A DNA stretch of 56,868 nucleotides from Cohnella baijiui (GCF_020731285.1 NZ_JAJFOW010000040.1:1-56868), one strand, 5' to 3'; shown: positions 24,757 to 34,258, counted from the first letter of the stretch. Made by a program: numbers and translations. Notes: generated by a model not told the origin, from the sequence alone.

Positions 24757-24846
24757 TCGGGATGAGACAGGGAGGGTACGCTACCCATCGTCGGGCGGTT
24801 CCGATATAATAGAGGTTCATGGCATTATTCGCTGGAGGGAATCATC

Positions 24847-25623
24847 GTGTCGAATTTCATGAGCAACAAGACGATCGTCGTCATGGGCGTCGCCAACGAG
24901 CGCAGCATCGCTTGGGGCATCGCCAAGTCCTTGCACCGCGAGGGCGCGAAGCTGATCTTTACTTACCGCAAGGAACGTTCGCTGGACAAGCTGACCAAGC
25001 TGCTCGCGGAACATGAGATTTCGCCGCTCCTGACGGTGTCGTGCGACGTCTCGAGCGACGACAGCGTCGCGGAGGCGTTCGCCCGCATCGGGGCCGAAGC
25101 CGGTCCGATCCATGGCGTCGTCCATTCGGTCGCCTTCGCAGACAAGGACGATCTGCAGGGCGAATTCGTAGATACGACTAGAGAAGGCTATGTGCTGGCG
25201 CAGGACTCGAGCGCCTATTCGCTCGTCGCGGTCGCCCGCGAAGCCCGGAAGATCATGTCCGAGGGCGGGAGCATCGTCACCCAGACGTATATCGGCGCAG
25301 AGCGCGTCGTCCGCAACTACAACGTCATGGGCGTCGCCAAAGCCGCGCTCGAAGCGAGCATGCGCTACCTGGCGGAAGATCTCGGCAAGAGCGGCATCCG
25401 CGTCAACGCCGTCTCCGCCGGTCCGATCCGGACGCTCGCCGCGAAAGGCGTGTCCGGCTTCAACGACATCATGTCCACGATCGAGGAACGGGCGCCGCTG
25501 CGCCGCAACGTCGACCAGGGCGAAGTCGGCGACGCGACGATGTTTTTGCTGAGCGACCTGTCCCGCGGCGTAACCGGCGAGGTGCTGCACGTCGACGCCG
25601 GCTACCACATCATGGGGCTGTAA
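24847..25623 (+). CDS. fabI: Enoyl-ACP reductase (NADH/NADPH), FabI
   Basis: 258 residues. The nucleotide-binding motif is MGVANERSIAWGIAKSL, with the atypical SDR loop of FabI. The catalytic pattern is Y148, Y158 and K165 in TYIGAERVVRNYNVMGVAK, followed by AISAGP-type VSAGPIRTLAAKG and the conserved ERAPLRRNV. It reduces enoyl-ACP in the last step of each fatty-acid elongation cycle and is the triclosan target. The start is GTG with GGAGGGA 7 nt upstream; a TATAAT box lies at 24805. It is followed after 2 nt by the pentapeptide-repeat gene. Confidence 0.95.
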   Translation: MSNFMSNKTIVVMGVANERSIAWGIAKSLHREGAKLIFTYRKERSLDKLTKLLAEHEISPLLTVSCDVSSDDSVAEAFARIGAEAGPIHGVVHSVAFADKDDLQGEFVDTTREGYVLAQDSSAYSLVAVAREARKIMSEGGSIVTQTYIGAERVVRNYNVMGVAKAALEASMRYLAEDLGKSGIRVNAVSAGPIRTLAAKGVSGFNDIMSTIEERAPLRRNVDQGEVGDATMFLLSDLSRGVTGEVLHVDAGYHIMGL

Positions 25624-25625
25624 AG

Positions 25626-26285
25626 ATGGCGAGCCGATCCGACGAGTCGAAGACCGCTCCCGAGGCGCCCAAGCTGCCCCCCGATCTGCCGTCGCTACCG
25701 CTGCCCGCGCACATTCCGTCCGAAGAGACTTATCGCCGGGGCATCCTGTCGGACGGCAGCATCGAGGACCAATCCGCCCGACGCGTCGCGTTCGACGAGA
25801 TTGTCTTCCGGGGCGTCGCGTTCGCGCGCAACGCCTTCGAGCATCTGGAGCTGACCGACGTCGTTTTCGACAAATGCGATTTGTCCAACGCGGACTTTTC
25901 CCGGGTGAACGTACACCGGGCGGTGTTCCGCGACTGCAAGATCATGGGGCTCGATCTGTCGGAGGCGACGCTGCGCAACGTCCTGTTCGAGCGCTGCGCG
26001 GGGGACTACGCGAACTTCCGGTTTGCCGACATGAAGCGGGTCGCCTTCGAGGACTGCGCGATCCGCGAATCGGACTTTTACGATGCCCAGTTCGACAAAG
26101 TCGCGTTCCGCAGGTCGGACCTGGACCGCGCGCAGCTGTCGGGCACGAAGCTCGCTGGCGTGGACCTCAGCGACTGCGAATTCGTCCAGCTCGGCGTCGA
26201 GGCGGACAACTTGCGCGGTTGCATCATTTCGGCCGGGCAGGCGGCCGTCTTCGCCAATTTGTTCGGACTGATAATTAAAGATTAA
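25626..26285 (+). CDS. Pentapeptide-repeat protein
   Basis: 219 residues. A disordered, Pro-rich N-terminus of about 40 residues is followed by tandem five-residue repeats of the A(D/N)(L/F)xx type from about 70 to 200 (NADFSR, EATLRN, YANFRF, RSDLDR, RAQLSG, GVDLSD). Many repeats start with Phe or Val (VVFDKCDL, AVFRDCKI), giving a right-handed quadrilateral beta-helix. It begins 3 nt after fabI and is likely co-transcribed. Some family members protect DNA gyrase; nothing here shows that activity. Confidence 0.85.
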   Translation: MASRSDESKTAPEAPKLPPDLPSLPLPAHIPSEETYRRGILSDGSIEDQSARRVAFDEIVFRGVAFARNAFEHLELTDVVFDKCDLSNADFSRVNVHRAVFRDCKIMGLDLSEATLRNVLFERCAGDYANFRFADMKRVAFEDCAIRESDFYDAQFDKVAFRRSDLDRAQLSGTKLAGVDLSDCEFVQLGVEADNLRGCIISAGQAAVFANLFGLIIKD

Positions 26286-26408
26286 CTTTCGTTACCGGTA
26301 GGAGATCTGTCCTACAAATTTTCAGACGCAAATGGAAGATGGGGCCATCCTGAAGTCATCGCATGACTTTGCGGAGGCCTCTTTTTCATGCTGGGAAACC
26401 GTTGCACA

Positions 26409-26451
26409 TTGACAGAAGTAGTTGTCAATCATATAGTTAATATAACAACTA
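26409..26451 (+). promoter_or_regulatory. Promoter and MarR-type operator
   Basis: TTGACA (26409-26414), 17 bp, TATAGT (26432-26437). The inverted arms TAGTTGT (26419-26425) and ACAACTA (26445-26451) bracket the -10 box, a layout expected for autorepression by the MarR protein encoded just downstream. Because the promoter sits inside the longest open frame, the ATG at 26388 cannot be the start used from it. Confidence 0.8.
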
Positions 26452-26486
26452 ATTACACGAACGACGGAGAAAAGAGGCGAAACGCG

Positions 26487-26969
26487 ATCACGGATTCGAC
26501 GAACTCCGATAGCCTGGAACGGTCGATAGGCTTTGTTATGGGGCGAACATACCGCAAATTGACGAATACTTTTCAGCACCGATTACGGTCCTACGGCATC
26601 ACGCCCGACCAGTGGTCGATCCTTTATCATGTCGGCCAAGCGGAAGGGCTCATGCAAAAGGACATCGCCGAGCGCGCCGGCAAAGACCGGCCGACGACGA
26701 CGCGCATCCTGGACCATCTTACGGAGAAAGGGTGGGCCTACAAGCAAGCGGACGCGCAGGACCGCCGATCCTTCCTCGTCTTCGCGACCGAAGAGGGCAA
26801 GCGGCTGCTGGCGGAGACGACCCCGATCGAGACCGCCTTCATCGCGGAGGTGTCGAGCTGCATGGCCGACGAAGAATACGAAGGGCTTCTCGCGCTGATT
26901 CGGCGCATCGACGACAAGCTCGAGCGGATGCGGGAAGCCGAACCCGATTCCGATCGGGAGACAACCTAG
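26487..26969 (+). CDS. MarR-family transcriptional regulator
   Basis: 160 residues if it starts at ATC 26487. The winged helix has DQWSILYHVGQAEGLMQKDIAERAGKDRPTTTRILDHLTEKGWAYKQADAQDRRSF. Transcription should begin near 26444, after which no ATG, GTG or TTG occurs in frame until ATG 26538. That ATG falls inside the conserved first helix (IGFVMGRTYRK). AAGAGG lies 9 nt before ATC 26487. Start therefore uncertain. The gene is 25 nt upstream of an MFS transporter and resembles the ywoH-ywoG arrangement of Bacillus. Confidence 0.85.
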   Translation: MTDSTNSDSLERSIGFVMGRTYRKLTNTFQHRLRSYGITPDQWSILYHVGQAEGLMQKDIAERAGKDRPTTTRILDHLTEKGWAYKQADAQDRRSFLVFATEEGKRLLAETTPIETAFIAEVSSCMADEEYEGLLALIRRIDDKLERMREAEPDSDRETT

Positions 26970-26994
26970 AGAGAGAACAGGAGAGAGCAACCGT

Positions 26995-28212
26995 ATGGCA
27001 TTATCCGAACCGAATACGCGATTATGGACGAGACCGTTCGTCGCATTGACGATCAGCTCGTTTTTGCTGTTTTTGAACTTGCAGATGTTATTGTCTTCCT
27101 TCCCGGCCTACGTAAAAGATACGTTTCACGTTGGCGATCTGACGGTCAGTCTCGTCACGAGCCTGTTCGCCCTGGCGGCGATCGCGACCCGGTTCGCCAC
27201 GGCGGCGCTGATGCGCCGTTTCAGCCGGACAGGGCTGCTGTATCTGGGCCTCGCGATCGCCGGCCTCGTCACCGGACTGTACGTTGCCGCCGATTCGATC
27301 GGCTCGCTGCTGCTCATGCGCGTCGGTTACGGCATCGGCTTCGGAATGGCGAGCACGATCATCCCGACGCTCGTGTCCCAGATCATCCCGATCGGCCGGA
27401 TGGGAGAGGGGATCGGGTATTTCGGGCTGTCGACGAGTCTCGCCATGTCGGTCGGACCGATGATCGGCCTGAACGTCATGAAGCAAGCCGGATTTCCTCC
27501 ACTCGCCTATGCGGGTACGGCGGCGGTGTTGCTCGCGATTCCGACGCTGCTGCTGAGCCGCGCCGTTCCGCCGGCGCCCGCGAGGCCGAAGCCAAGCGCC
27601 GGTGAAGAGGGCGCCGCCCACCCTTTCAACGTCAAATTAGCGTTCCCCGCGCTGCTGAACGTGCTTCTGGCCGTGACCTACAGCGGCCTGCTCAGCTTCA
27701 TCGCGCTGTTCGGCGCGTCGGTCCATCTCGAGCAGGTCGGCTTGTTTTTCCTCTTCAACGCCGTCACGATCGTCGTGATCCGGCCGATCTCCGGTCGCGT
27801 CTTCGACCGGCACGGCCATGCCGCCGTCCTTGTTCCGGCCGCGCTATGCGTCTTGGCGAGCCTGCTCGTCCTGTCCTACACGACGACGACGGCGACGCTG
27901 ATCGTCTCCGCCCTGCTCTACGGTCTCGGATTCGGCGCGATCCAGCCGACGATCCAGGCGTGGATGCTGCGCGCCTCGGCGCCGGAGCAGCACGGGATGG
28001 CGAACAGCATGTTTTACAACTCGACGGATCTCGGCGTCGCGGCGGGCGCCATGATGCTGGGCGGAATCGCCTCGATGACCGGCTACGCGCAACTGTACCG
28101 TTATTCGGCGGGCTTCATGGTATTGTTCCTTTTCCTGTACGGGCTCGTCCGCTGGATCTCTGCCGGCAGGGTCAGACGGGAAGCGGAGGCGATCGCGGCC
28201 GTTCAAGATTAG
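26995..28212 (+). CDS. MFS efflux transporter, YwoG-like
   Basis: 405 residues, twelve predicted membrane segments, with the inter-TM2/3 loop ATAALMRRFSRTGLLYLG and GYGIGFGMASTIIPTLVSQIIPIGRMGEGIGYFGLS in TM4-5. GGAGAG precedes ATG. Co-transcribed with the MarR repressor, so expression is probably induced by a toxic substrate or drug. Substrate unknown. Confidence 0.88.
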   Translation: MALSEPNTRLWTRPFVALTISSFLLFLNLQMLLSSFPAYVKDTFHVGDLTVSLVTSLFALAAIATRFATAALMRRFSRTGLLYLGLAIAGLVTGLYVAADSIGSLLLMRVGYGIGFGMASTIIPTLVSQIIPIGRMGEGIGYFGLSTSLAMSVGPMIGLNVMKQAGFPPLAYAGTAAVLLAIPTLLLSRAVPPAPARPKPSAGEEGAAHPFNVKLAFPALLNVLLAVTYSGLLSFIALFGASVHLEQVGLFFLFNAVTIVVIRPISGRVFDRHGHAAVLVPAALCVLASLLVLSYTTTTATLIVSALLYGLGFGAIQPTIQAWMLRASAPEQHGMANSMFYNSTDLGVAAGAMMLGGIASMTGYAQLYRYSAGFMVLFLFLYGLVRWISAGRVRREAEAIAAVQD

Positions 28213-28233
28213 CCATACGAAAGCCATGCGAAA

Positions 28234-28264
28234 AAAGGGTACGCGATCACTTCGCGTACCCTTT
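28234..28264. terminator. Bidirectional terminator overlapping a stop codon
   Basis: AAAGGGTACGCG (28234-28245), loop ATCACTT and CGCGTACCCTTT (28253-28264) form a perfect 12-bp stem. On the minus strand it is flanked by six T. The stop codon of the minus-strand gene (28247-28249) lies in the loop, so this hairpin is shared by two converging genes and includes the last codons of one. Confidence 0.85.
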
Positions 28265-29014
28265 GCGTTGGTGAAAAGAGAGGGAGCGGTAAGACTTGGC
28301 CAGTTTGCGGATCCGAGCGTCGGAGAGGGAGCCGAAGCGCGTAAGCAGGCTTTTGTTCAGCGCGCTTTTCATGACGACCCGCCCCGGATGGCGGGCGTAC
28401 AGATAGTTGCCGTACGTCTCGTACTCGGAGAAGCCGAACTGCTTTTTCTTGTTGATGCTCCGGATGATCGCTTTGTACCAGCGGGTGCCGTGCCTCGCTT
28501 CGATGCGGCGCTTCATCGCGGAAACTTGAGCTTTGTCGAACAGCATGTAGTGCGACACGAAGGAACGGCGCGCCTTAGCCCGCTCGCCCATCAGCTTGCG
28601 GTAGGTGACGAAGTATTCGGGCTGGCTCCAGGAGCGCCTGTAAAAGGTCGTCTTGCCTTCGGAAAGAAAGCGGTGCGGACGGATAAAGACCGTGTCGGCG
28701 TCGACGACGAGATAATGCCGTTGGGAGACGACGGAAGTGCCGCCCAGCTTGAGGAGCTGCTGGTACAGCCAACCGGAGCGCTCCCAGCGTTTGGAGCTGT
28801 ATCGGATGTCCCGCTTCGTGATCGGCAGCACGCGGCGCTCGTTGACGAACGTGCAGCCTTTGCGTTTGCAAACGTTGCGGATGCGCTCGCTTTCCGGCGA
28901 GACGACGTAAATCCGGCCGATCGGATGCTGCACGTGCCGGCGGACGGCGTCGATCACGTGAGGAAGCGTGCCCAAGTCTTTGTCGATCGCGGGGATCAAC
29001 ACGTCGATCTTCAC
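28247..29014 (-). CDS. DUF6492-like glycosyltransferase-type protein
   Basis: 255 residues. It begins MKIDVLIPAIDKDLGTLPHVIDAVRRHV, a GT-A type nucleotide-binding start, and has YLVVDADTVFIRPHRF near residue 105, with a DxD motif expected to bind metal and sugar nucleotide. The region SEYETYGNYLYARHPG fits a substrate-binding segment. It is not a canonical processive glycosyltransferase and has no membrane segment. Single gene, convergent with the MFS gene. The family assignment is from memory and not tested. Confidence 0.7.
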   Translation of the reverse strand: MKIDVLIPAIDKDLGTLPHVIDAVRRHVQHPIGRIYVVSPESERIRNVCKRKGCTFVNERRVLPITKRDIRYSSKRWERSGWLYQQLLKLGGTSVVSQRHYLVVDADTVFIRPHRFLSEGKTTFYRRSWSQPEYFVTYRKLMGERAKARRSFVSHYMLFDKAQVSAMKRRIEARHGTRWYKAIIRSINKKKQFGFSEYETYGNYLYARHPGRVVMKSALNKSLLTRFGSLSDARIRKLAKSYRSLSFHQRKGYAK

Positions 29015-29116
29015 CTGTCGTCAACTCCCGTATGAGGTTCGGAACAGCCTGAACTATGTTATGGCGCCGAGGCGGCGCCCGTTCGCCCGTTCCGCTCCGG
29101 TAGCGGGCCGATGCGG

Positions 29117-30739
29117 TTAAAGATCGTCTTGCGCAGCGCTTTCCCCCCGATAGGCGGATGGGCTCATGCCCGTCCGTTTCTTGAATACGTTGCAGAAGTA
29201 ATTTTGGTCTTCGTATCCGACGAGCCGCGCGATGCGGGAGATCTTGAGCGCGGTCGTCAGCAGCAGCGCTTTGGAGCGCTCGATGCGAAGTCCCGTGACG
29301 TACCCGCCGAAGCTTACGCCGACGAGCTGCTTGAAGCGTTTGGCAAAATAGTTCGGATGGATAAAATAGGCGTCCGCGACCCATTGCAGCGACAAATCCT
29401 CGGCGTAGTGCCCGTCCGCATACTGCTTCACCGCCGCGACGACCCGGTCGCCGGAGCAGTCGTCCTCGCGGTCGGGCGCGGTCGGCCGAAGCGACCGCAG
29501 CGCGGCGCGAAGCGGCCCCTCCGTCTCGGACCAATGCCTCATCCGGGCCAACTCCCCGGATCGATCGCCGTACGCGGCCGCGGGCAGGGCGGTACCCAGG
29601 CGCGCCGCCTGGCGGCGGATCAGCCGCCACGTCTCCGCGTAGGCGTCGGCGAGCTGGCGAAAGCGCGCGCCGGGCCGGGCCGCGATCGCGCGGAAGACGG
29701 CGAGCGCCTGCTCGGCGAAGTCGTCCGGCTGATCTTCCTCGAGCAGGAGCTGCAGGGTCCGCTCCGCTTCTTCGCCCAGCGGGGAAGGACCGGATTCGTC
29801 TCCGCTAACGACGGCTTCTTCATGAACGTAGACGCGGCCTTCCCCCCGGAGCAGGCGGTCGAGCAGCGCCTCCTTGGCCTGACCGTACGAGTCGCGCAGA
29901 TGCGATATCCTTGCGCCCGCGCCGCCTATGCCGACGGAGGCCTCGATCTCCAGCCGCTCTCCGATCCATCGGAGCGCTTCGTCCAGCCGGACGACGGCTG
30001 CTTCGTACGATGCAGAATCGTCAAAGCCCAAAAACGTCACGATCTCGTCGGCATCGTAGGCGTGCTTAAACACGAGCGCGTCTCCCGCGAACGGAGCGAA
30101 TGCGTGCTGCAGCACGTTTTGCACGGCGAACCGGGCGAGCGGGAGGGCGTCTTCGCCGAACCGCGGGCCCGGCGCTGTATCAGCGAGCCGGAGGGCAGCC
30201 GCGGCGTAAAAGGAGCGGCCCAGCAGATGAGCCGGCAACCGGCTCCAGCTGCTGTCCGGCGCGAGGATGCGCTGAGTCAGCAGATGGTCCGTCGCCTTGG
30301 CGTCGCTCTCGCCCGCCAGGCGGGTCCACTCTTCCAGCTCGCCGAGCCTGGCGGACGCTTCCCGCTCCTGGCGGACCTCCTGACCGAGCTCGGCCAGGAG
30401 GTCTTGGAGCTTGCGTGCATCGACGGGTTTGAGGAGGTAATCTTTCACCTGATTCCGCATGGCTTCCCGAACGTAATCGAACTCGTTGAAGCCGCTGATG
30501 ATGACGAACTTCAAGTGGGGGTAGGCCCGCCGGGCTTCGCCGATCAGTTGAAGCCCATCCATGCCGGGCATCCGCACGTCGGTCAGCACGACGTCCGGCT
30601 CGCAGCGCGACAGCTGCTCCAGCGCCTCGATGCCGTTGCCGGCTTCGGCGACCAGACGGACGTCCGAAGCGCGCCAGTCGATTTTGCTGATGAGTCCTTG
30701 GCGAAGCAGCGGTTCGTCTTCGACGATCATGATCTTCAT
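29117..30739 (-). CDS. AraC-type response regulator, YesN family
   Basis: 540 residues. Receiver domain 1-120 with VEDEPLLRQGL, phospho-acceptor D54 in VLTDVRMPGMDG and LKPVDARKL. A variable middle of about 290 residues follows, then a C-terminal AraC double helix-turn-helix (LSLQWVADAYFIHPNYFAKRFKQLVG and ISRIARLVGYEDQNYFCNVFKKRTGMSPSAYR). ATG 30739 has AAGGAGG upstream and overlaps the kinase stop by 4 bp. It should activate the divergent ABC importer operon starting at 32758. Confidence 0.94.
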   Translation of the reverse strand: MKIMIVEDEPLLRQGLISKIDWRASDVRLVAEAGNGIEALEQLSRCEPDVVLTDVRMPGMDGLQLIGEARRAYPHLKFVIISGFNEFDYVREAMRNQVKDYLLKPVDARKLQDLLAELGQEVRQEREASARLGELEEWTRLAGESDAKATDHLLTQRILAPDSSWSRLPAHLLGRSFYAAAALRLADTAPGPRFGEDALPLARFAVQNVLQHAFAPFAGDALVFKHAYDADEIVTFLGFDDSASYEAAVVRLDEALRWIGERLEIEASVGIGGAGARISHLRDSYGQAKEALLDRLLRGEGRVYVHEEAVVSGDESGPSPLGEEAERTLQLLLEEDQPDDFAEQALAVFRAIAARPGARFRQLADAYAETWRLIRRQAARLGTALPAAAYGDRSGELARMRHWSETEGPLRAALRSLRPTAPDREDDCSGDRVVAAVKQYADGHYAEDLSLQWVADAYFIHPNYFAKRFKQLVGVSFGGYVTGLRIERSKALLLTTALKISRIARLVGYEDQNYFCNVFKKRTGMSPSAYRGESAAQDDL

Positions 30740-32568
30740 CGCGGATCCTCCTTGCCGGATAGGGGTATCGAGAAGTCGATGCGCGTGCCTTTGCCGGGGG
30801 CGCTGACGATTGCCAGGCGCGGATCGCGTCCGTAGGTCATCTGTATGCGCTTGCATACATTCGAAAGACCGATACCTGAGCCGCTTCCGGCGCGCCGGTC
30901 GGCGACGGCCTCGGAAGGCGCGGCGAGCCTTATGCGGAGATGACGGAGCGCTTCGGCTCCGATGCCGACGCCGTCGTCTTCGACGGTGAAGACCAGCTCG
31001 CCTTCTTCGCCGGACCGGATCCGGATCCTCGCTTCTTTGCGACCCAGCTTTGGTTCCAGTCCGTGGATGACGGCGTTTTCCACGATCGGCTGCAGCAAAA
31101 ACTTGGGCATCGTCCGCCGCTCGATGCCGGGTTCGGCCTCGACCTCGTACCGGAAGTCTCCGGCGAACCGGATGACGCAGATCGAAAGGTATTGGTGCAG
31201 GTGATCGATTTCTTCCCGGATCGTGGCGAAGCGGCCGCCGTTCAGATTGTAGCGGAGCATGCCGCCGAGCGCCTGGCAAATATGAACGACGCGGGTCTCC
31301 CCGTTCATCGCGGAGAGGCTGTCGATCGTGCTGAGCGTGTTGTACAGGAAGTGCGGATTGATCTGGGACTGAAGCGCCTTGATTTCCGCTTCCTTCTGCA
31401 GCAGCTCGGCTTCGTAGACTTTCGTGATGAGCTGGCGGATTTCGGCCGTCATCTTGTTGAAGCTGTGCTGGATGGTGGAGAACTCGTTGCGCCCCTTGAC
31501 GTCGATGAAGGCGTCGAAGTCGCCCATCTCCACCTGCTTCATCTTCTTGTTCAGCACCCGCAGCGGGCGGGTGACGCCGGCGGAGATGAAAGAGGAGAGC
31601 AGCATGGCGACCACGATCGCGGCCAAGCCGATCGCGAAAAGCGTGTTGCGGAAACGGTCGACTTTGTCGTAGATGCGGTTCAGCGGCGCTTTTCCGAGGA
31701 CGACCCAATCCGCGACGCCGAGCCGGCGATAGAGGCCGATGAAGGCATCCCCGCCCTGCCCTGCCTCGAAGCGGTTCGGGGACGACGGCGTTGCCGCGGC
31801 CCGCCGATACCCGAGGAAGAGCGGATCGTTCGCCATAGACGATCCGATGAGCGCCTCCTCCTCCGCGAAGACGACGCGCCCGTCCCCGTCTACGATGCAG
31901 TACGCGTTGGCGGCTTCCCCGTGCAGGCCAGCGAACGCCTGGCGGATGACGGCGGGGTCGAGGTCGATTTTCAAATAGCCGACGGGGTGCTGTTCGTTCG
32001 GCGTGATGCGCTTGAGCTGCTGCGCGAAGCTGATCGTCCGCATGGGCGTCAGCGAATCGCGCGGAATGGCGACGGACGGCGTCCAGACCGGCGAGCCGTC
32101 ACGCGCTTCCGCAAGCCGGGTGACACGCGCCAGCTCCTCGTTCACGACGGTGCGGATCCGCTGATTGTAATAGTACATGCTGGAGATTTGGTCTTGATCC
32201 GAAGTGACGATTGTGAGATTGGAAAGGGTCGGGTTCTGCAGGCGTTGGACTTCGAGTTTGTTGCGGTAATACTGTTTGTCCTCGAAGGAGACGGGGTCGT
32301 CCAAGTACTTTTGAAGCGATACGTCGGTGAAATAGCTGAGACCGATGCTGCGGATCGTCTCGAGTTGCAGCGCGAGGGTGTCCGCCGATTGGCCGACAAG
32401 CCGTTCCAGGCTCTGGACGGTAGACGTCTTGAGCTCCTCCCGCATGATCCGGTAATAGAAATAGCCCATAATGACGGCGGTCAGGCTGACGACCAGAAAA
32501 AAAGAAAGCATGAGACGGGTGCGGAACTTCGTACCGTAGCTGCCGAAGCGATGACCCAGGTTGCCCAA
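30736..32568 (-). CDS. Sensor histidine kinase, YesM family
   Basis: 610 residues. TM1 at about 15-40, a large extracellular Cache-like sensor domain to about 275, TM2, HAMP (PLRVLNKKMKQVEMGDFDAF), then the His_kinase domain LQSQINPHFLYNTLSTIDSL and HATPase with ENAVIHGLE, VEDDGVGIG and GSGSGIGLSNV. TTG 32568 was chosen because AAGAGGAGG lies 7 nt upstream. Such kinases sense a sugar, often through the extracellular binding protein encoded by the neighbouring operon. Divergent from that operon across 189 bp. Confidence 0.92.
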   Translation of the reverse strand: MGNLGHRFGSYGTKFRTRLMLSFFLVVSLTAVIMGYFYYRIMREELKTSTVQSLERLVGQSADTLALQLETIRSIGLSYFTDVSLQKYLDDPVSFEDKQYYRNKLEVQRLQNPTLSNLTIVTSDQDQISSMYYYNQRIRTVVNEELARVTRLAEARDGSPVWTPSVAIPRDSLTPMRTISFAQQLKRITPNEQHPVGYLKIDLDPAVIRQAFAGLHGEAANAYCIVDGDGRVVFAEEEALIGSSMANDPLFLGYRRAAATPSSPNRFEAGQGGDAFIGLYRRLGVADWVVLGKAPLNRIYDKVDRFRNTLFAIGLAAIVVAMLLSSFISAGVTRPLRVLNKKMKQVEMGDFDAFIDVKGRNEFSTIQHSFNKMTAEIRQLITKVYEAELLQKEAEIKALQSQINPHFLYNTLSTIDSLSAMNGETRVVHICQALGGMLRYNLNGGRFATIREEIDHLHQYLSICVIRFAGDFRYEVEAEPGIERRTMPKFLLQPIVENAVIHGLEPKLGRKEARIRIRSGEEGELVFTVEDDGVGIGAEALRHLRIRLAAPSEAVADRRAGSGSGIGLSNVCKRIQMTYGRDPRLAIVSAPGKGTRIDFSIPLSGKEDPR

Positions 32569-32685
32569 GCGCTCACCTCCTCTTGCCGTAAGTGGAGTAT
32601 TCGACGGTGCGCGCGGCATTCCTCTCGCGAAGAGGCCGGAGCGCGACTTGGCTAAGAAATTGCTAACAGGAGGTTAGAAAATTCC

Positions 32686-32699
32686 ATAGAAAGCGCTGT
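32686..32699 (+). promoter_or_regulatory. Possible CcpA cre-like site
   Basis: AGAAAGCGCTGTCA matches the cre consensus TGNAARCGNWWWCA at about 12 of 14 positions and lies 60 bp before the sugar-binding protein gene, close to a weak -35/-10 pair (TAGAAA, then TACACT at 32709). Carbon-catabolite control of a sugar importer would be expected. Confidence 0.4.
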
Positions 32700-32757
32700 C
32701 ATTTCCGGTCTACACTGAGGGAGTATCGAACGATCTCTCATCAAGGGAGGGTTAACC

Positions 32758-34191
32758 ATGACAGCGACCTACGGAACGATCGGCAAAAGGACGCTGGCGG
32801 CGTTCGTCGCCGCCTCGCTGCTGGCGCTGGCTTCGGCTTGCGGCGGAAGCGGCGGCTCGAACGACGCCGGCCCAAGCGAGGGCAGCGCTTCGTCCGTGCA
32901 GCCCAGCGCATCCGCGGACGGCTCGACCGGCGAATCGGGCGGCACGGTCGAAATTACGGTATGGGATCAACCGACGCCGGAGGATCCGACCAAATCGCTC
33001 AAAGAACAGCTCTTCGCGGACTTCGACAAAGCCAATCCGAACATCAAGGTGACGCACGAAGCGATGCCCCAAGGCACGAACGACCGCGAAGTGTTCGTGA
33101 CGGCGATGGCCGGCGGCAACGGCCCCGACGCCTATCACATGGCTCATTTTCCGATCATCGGGGACTGGGTCGGACAGGGTCTCGCGCTCGACCTGACGCC
33201 CTACTGGGAAGGGTATGCAGATAGCGGCCAGTTCATCGACTCGTCGATGGCCGCCGCCCGGATCGACGGCAAAGTGTACGGCGTGCCGAACGACATGTAT
33301 GTCACGGGGCTTTTTTGGAACAAGAAGCTGTTCAAGGCCGCGGGTCTCGATCCGAACAAGCCGCCGTCGAATTGGGACGAGCTCGTCAGCATGGGCAAAC
33401 AGTTGACCGATTCGGCCAAAAAACAGTATGGCATCACGCTGCTCGGCATGGAGTGGGCGGACTGGTGGTTCGAGTACTACGTCTGGCAGGCCGGGGGAGA
33501 CCTGACCGAGCTGCAGACCGACGGAACGGTCAAGCTGACGTTTACGAGCGAGCCGGCCGTGACGGCGCTGCAATTCTACAAAGACCTCAAGTGGAAACAC
33601 AAAATCGTGCAGAACAACGTGCTGCAAAGCTACCAGGACAACATGAACGACATCTATCAGGGGCGCGCGGCGATGTCCAACGGCGCTTCCGGCAGCTTCG
33701 GGGATTTCGCGGCGAACGGCCTCGACCTGAACGACATCGGGTTCGCGCCGTATCCCGTCGGTACGTCGGGCAAAGGTCCGGGCCAGATCGGCGGCGCCTA
33801 CTGGATTCTCAATCCGAAGTCGTCCAAGGCGAAGCAGGACGCCGCCTGGAAATACGTCACGTACATGGTGTCCAAGGAAACGAAGGACCGGATGCTGCAG
33901 TTCCAGTCGGACAACGGCATTTTCCCGAACCTGCTGTCGGTGCGCAAGGACGTCGATCCGTCGCAATTCACGCAGAACGTTCCGCAAGATCTGGTCGAAG
34001 GCGTGAACAAAGCGGCATCCGACACGCATCTCGAATATTACCTGAAGGAACGGCTGACGCCTTATGTGGTGAAGGCCGTGCAGAAGGCGCTGACCGACCA
34101 GAACGCCGATCCGGCAACGCTGCTCCAGGCGGCGCAGGACGCCGCGCAGAAGGAAGTCGTCGACGCCTACAACGCTTCGGCGAAAAAGTAA
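32758..34191 (+). CDS. ABC transporter sugar-binding lipoprotein
   Basis: 477 residues. The signal peptide ends in ALASAC (Cys28 predicted to be lipidated), followed by a Ser/Gly-rich linker to about residue 60 and a family-1 solute-binding fold (VEITVWDQPTPEDP, then KIYGVP-type GKVYGVPNDMYVTGLFWNKKLF). GGGAGGG precedes ATG. First gene of the operon importer-SDR-dgoD and probable target of the divergent YesMN system. The ligand may be a galactose-, galactonate- or uronate-containing oligosaccharide judging by the enzymes downstream. Confidence 0.92.
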   Translation: MTATYGTIGKRTLAAFVAASLLALASACGGSGGSNDAGPSEGSASSVQPSASADGSTGESGGTVEITVWDQPTPEDPTKSLKEQLFADFDKANPNIKVTHEAMPQGTNDREVFVTAMAGGNGPDAYHMAHFPIIGDWVGQGLALDLTPYWEGYADSGQFIDSSMAAARIDGKVYGVPNDMYVTGLFWNKKLFKAAGLDPNKPPSNWDELVSMGKQLTDSAKKQYGITLLGMEWADWWFEYYVWQAGGDLTELQTDGTVKLTFTSEPAVTALQFYKDLKWKHKIVQNNVLQSYQDNMNDIYQGRAAMSNGASGSFGDFAANGLDLNDIGFAPYPVGTSGKGPGQIGGAYWILNPKSSKAKQDAAWKYVTYMVSKETKDRMLQFQSDNGIFPNLLSVRKDVDPSQFTQNVPQDLVEGVNKAASDTHLEYYLKERLTPYVVKAVQKALTDQNADPATLLQAAQDAAQKEVVDAYNASAKK

Positions 34192-34258
34192 ATCCGGAAG
34201 GAAGGAGGCGCCGCGCTAGCCGCGCCGCTTCCCTCCGTTCGAGAAAGGATGCCGGCTC

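Noticed and set aside
29117..31708. Single 863-codon gene on the minus strand
   Set aside because: Its N-terminal third is antisense-like or out of frame with the YesM kinase; the real regulator starts at 30739 behind AAGGAGG.
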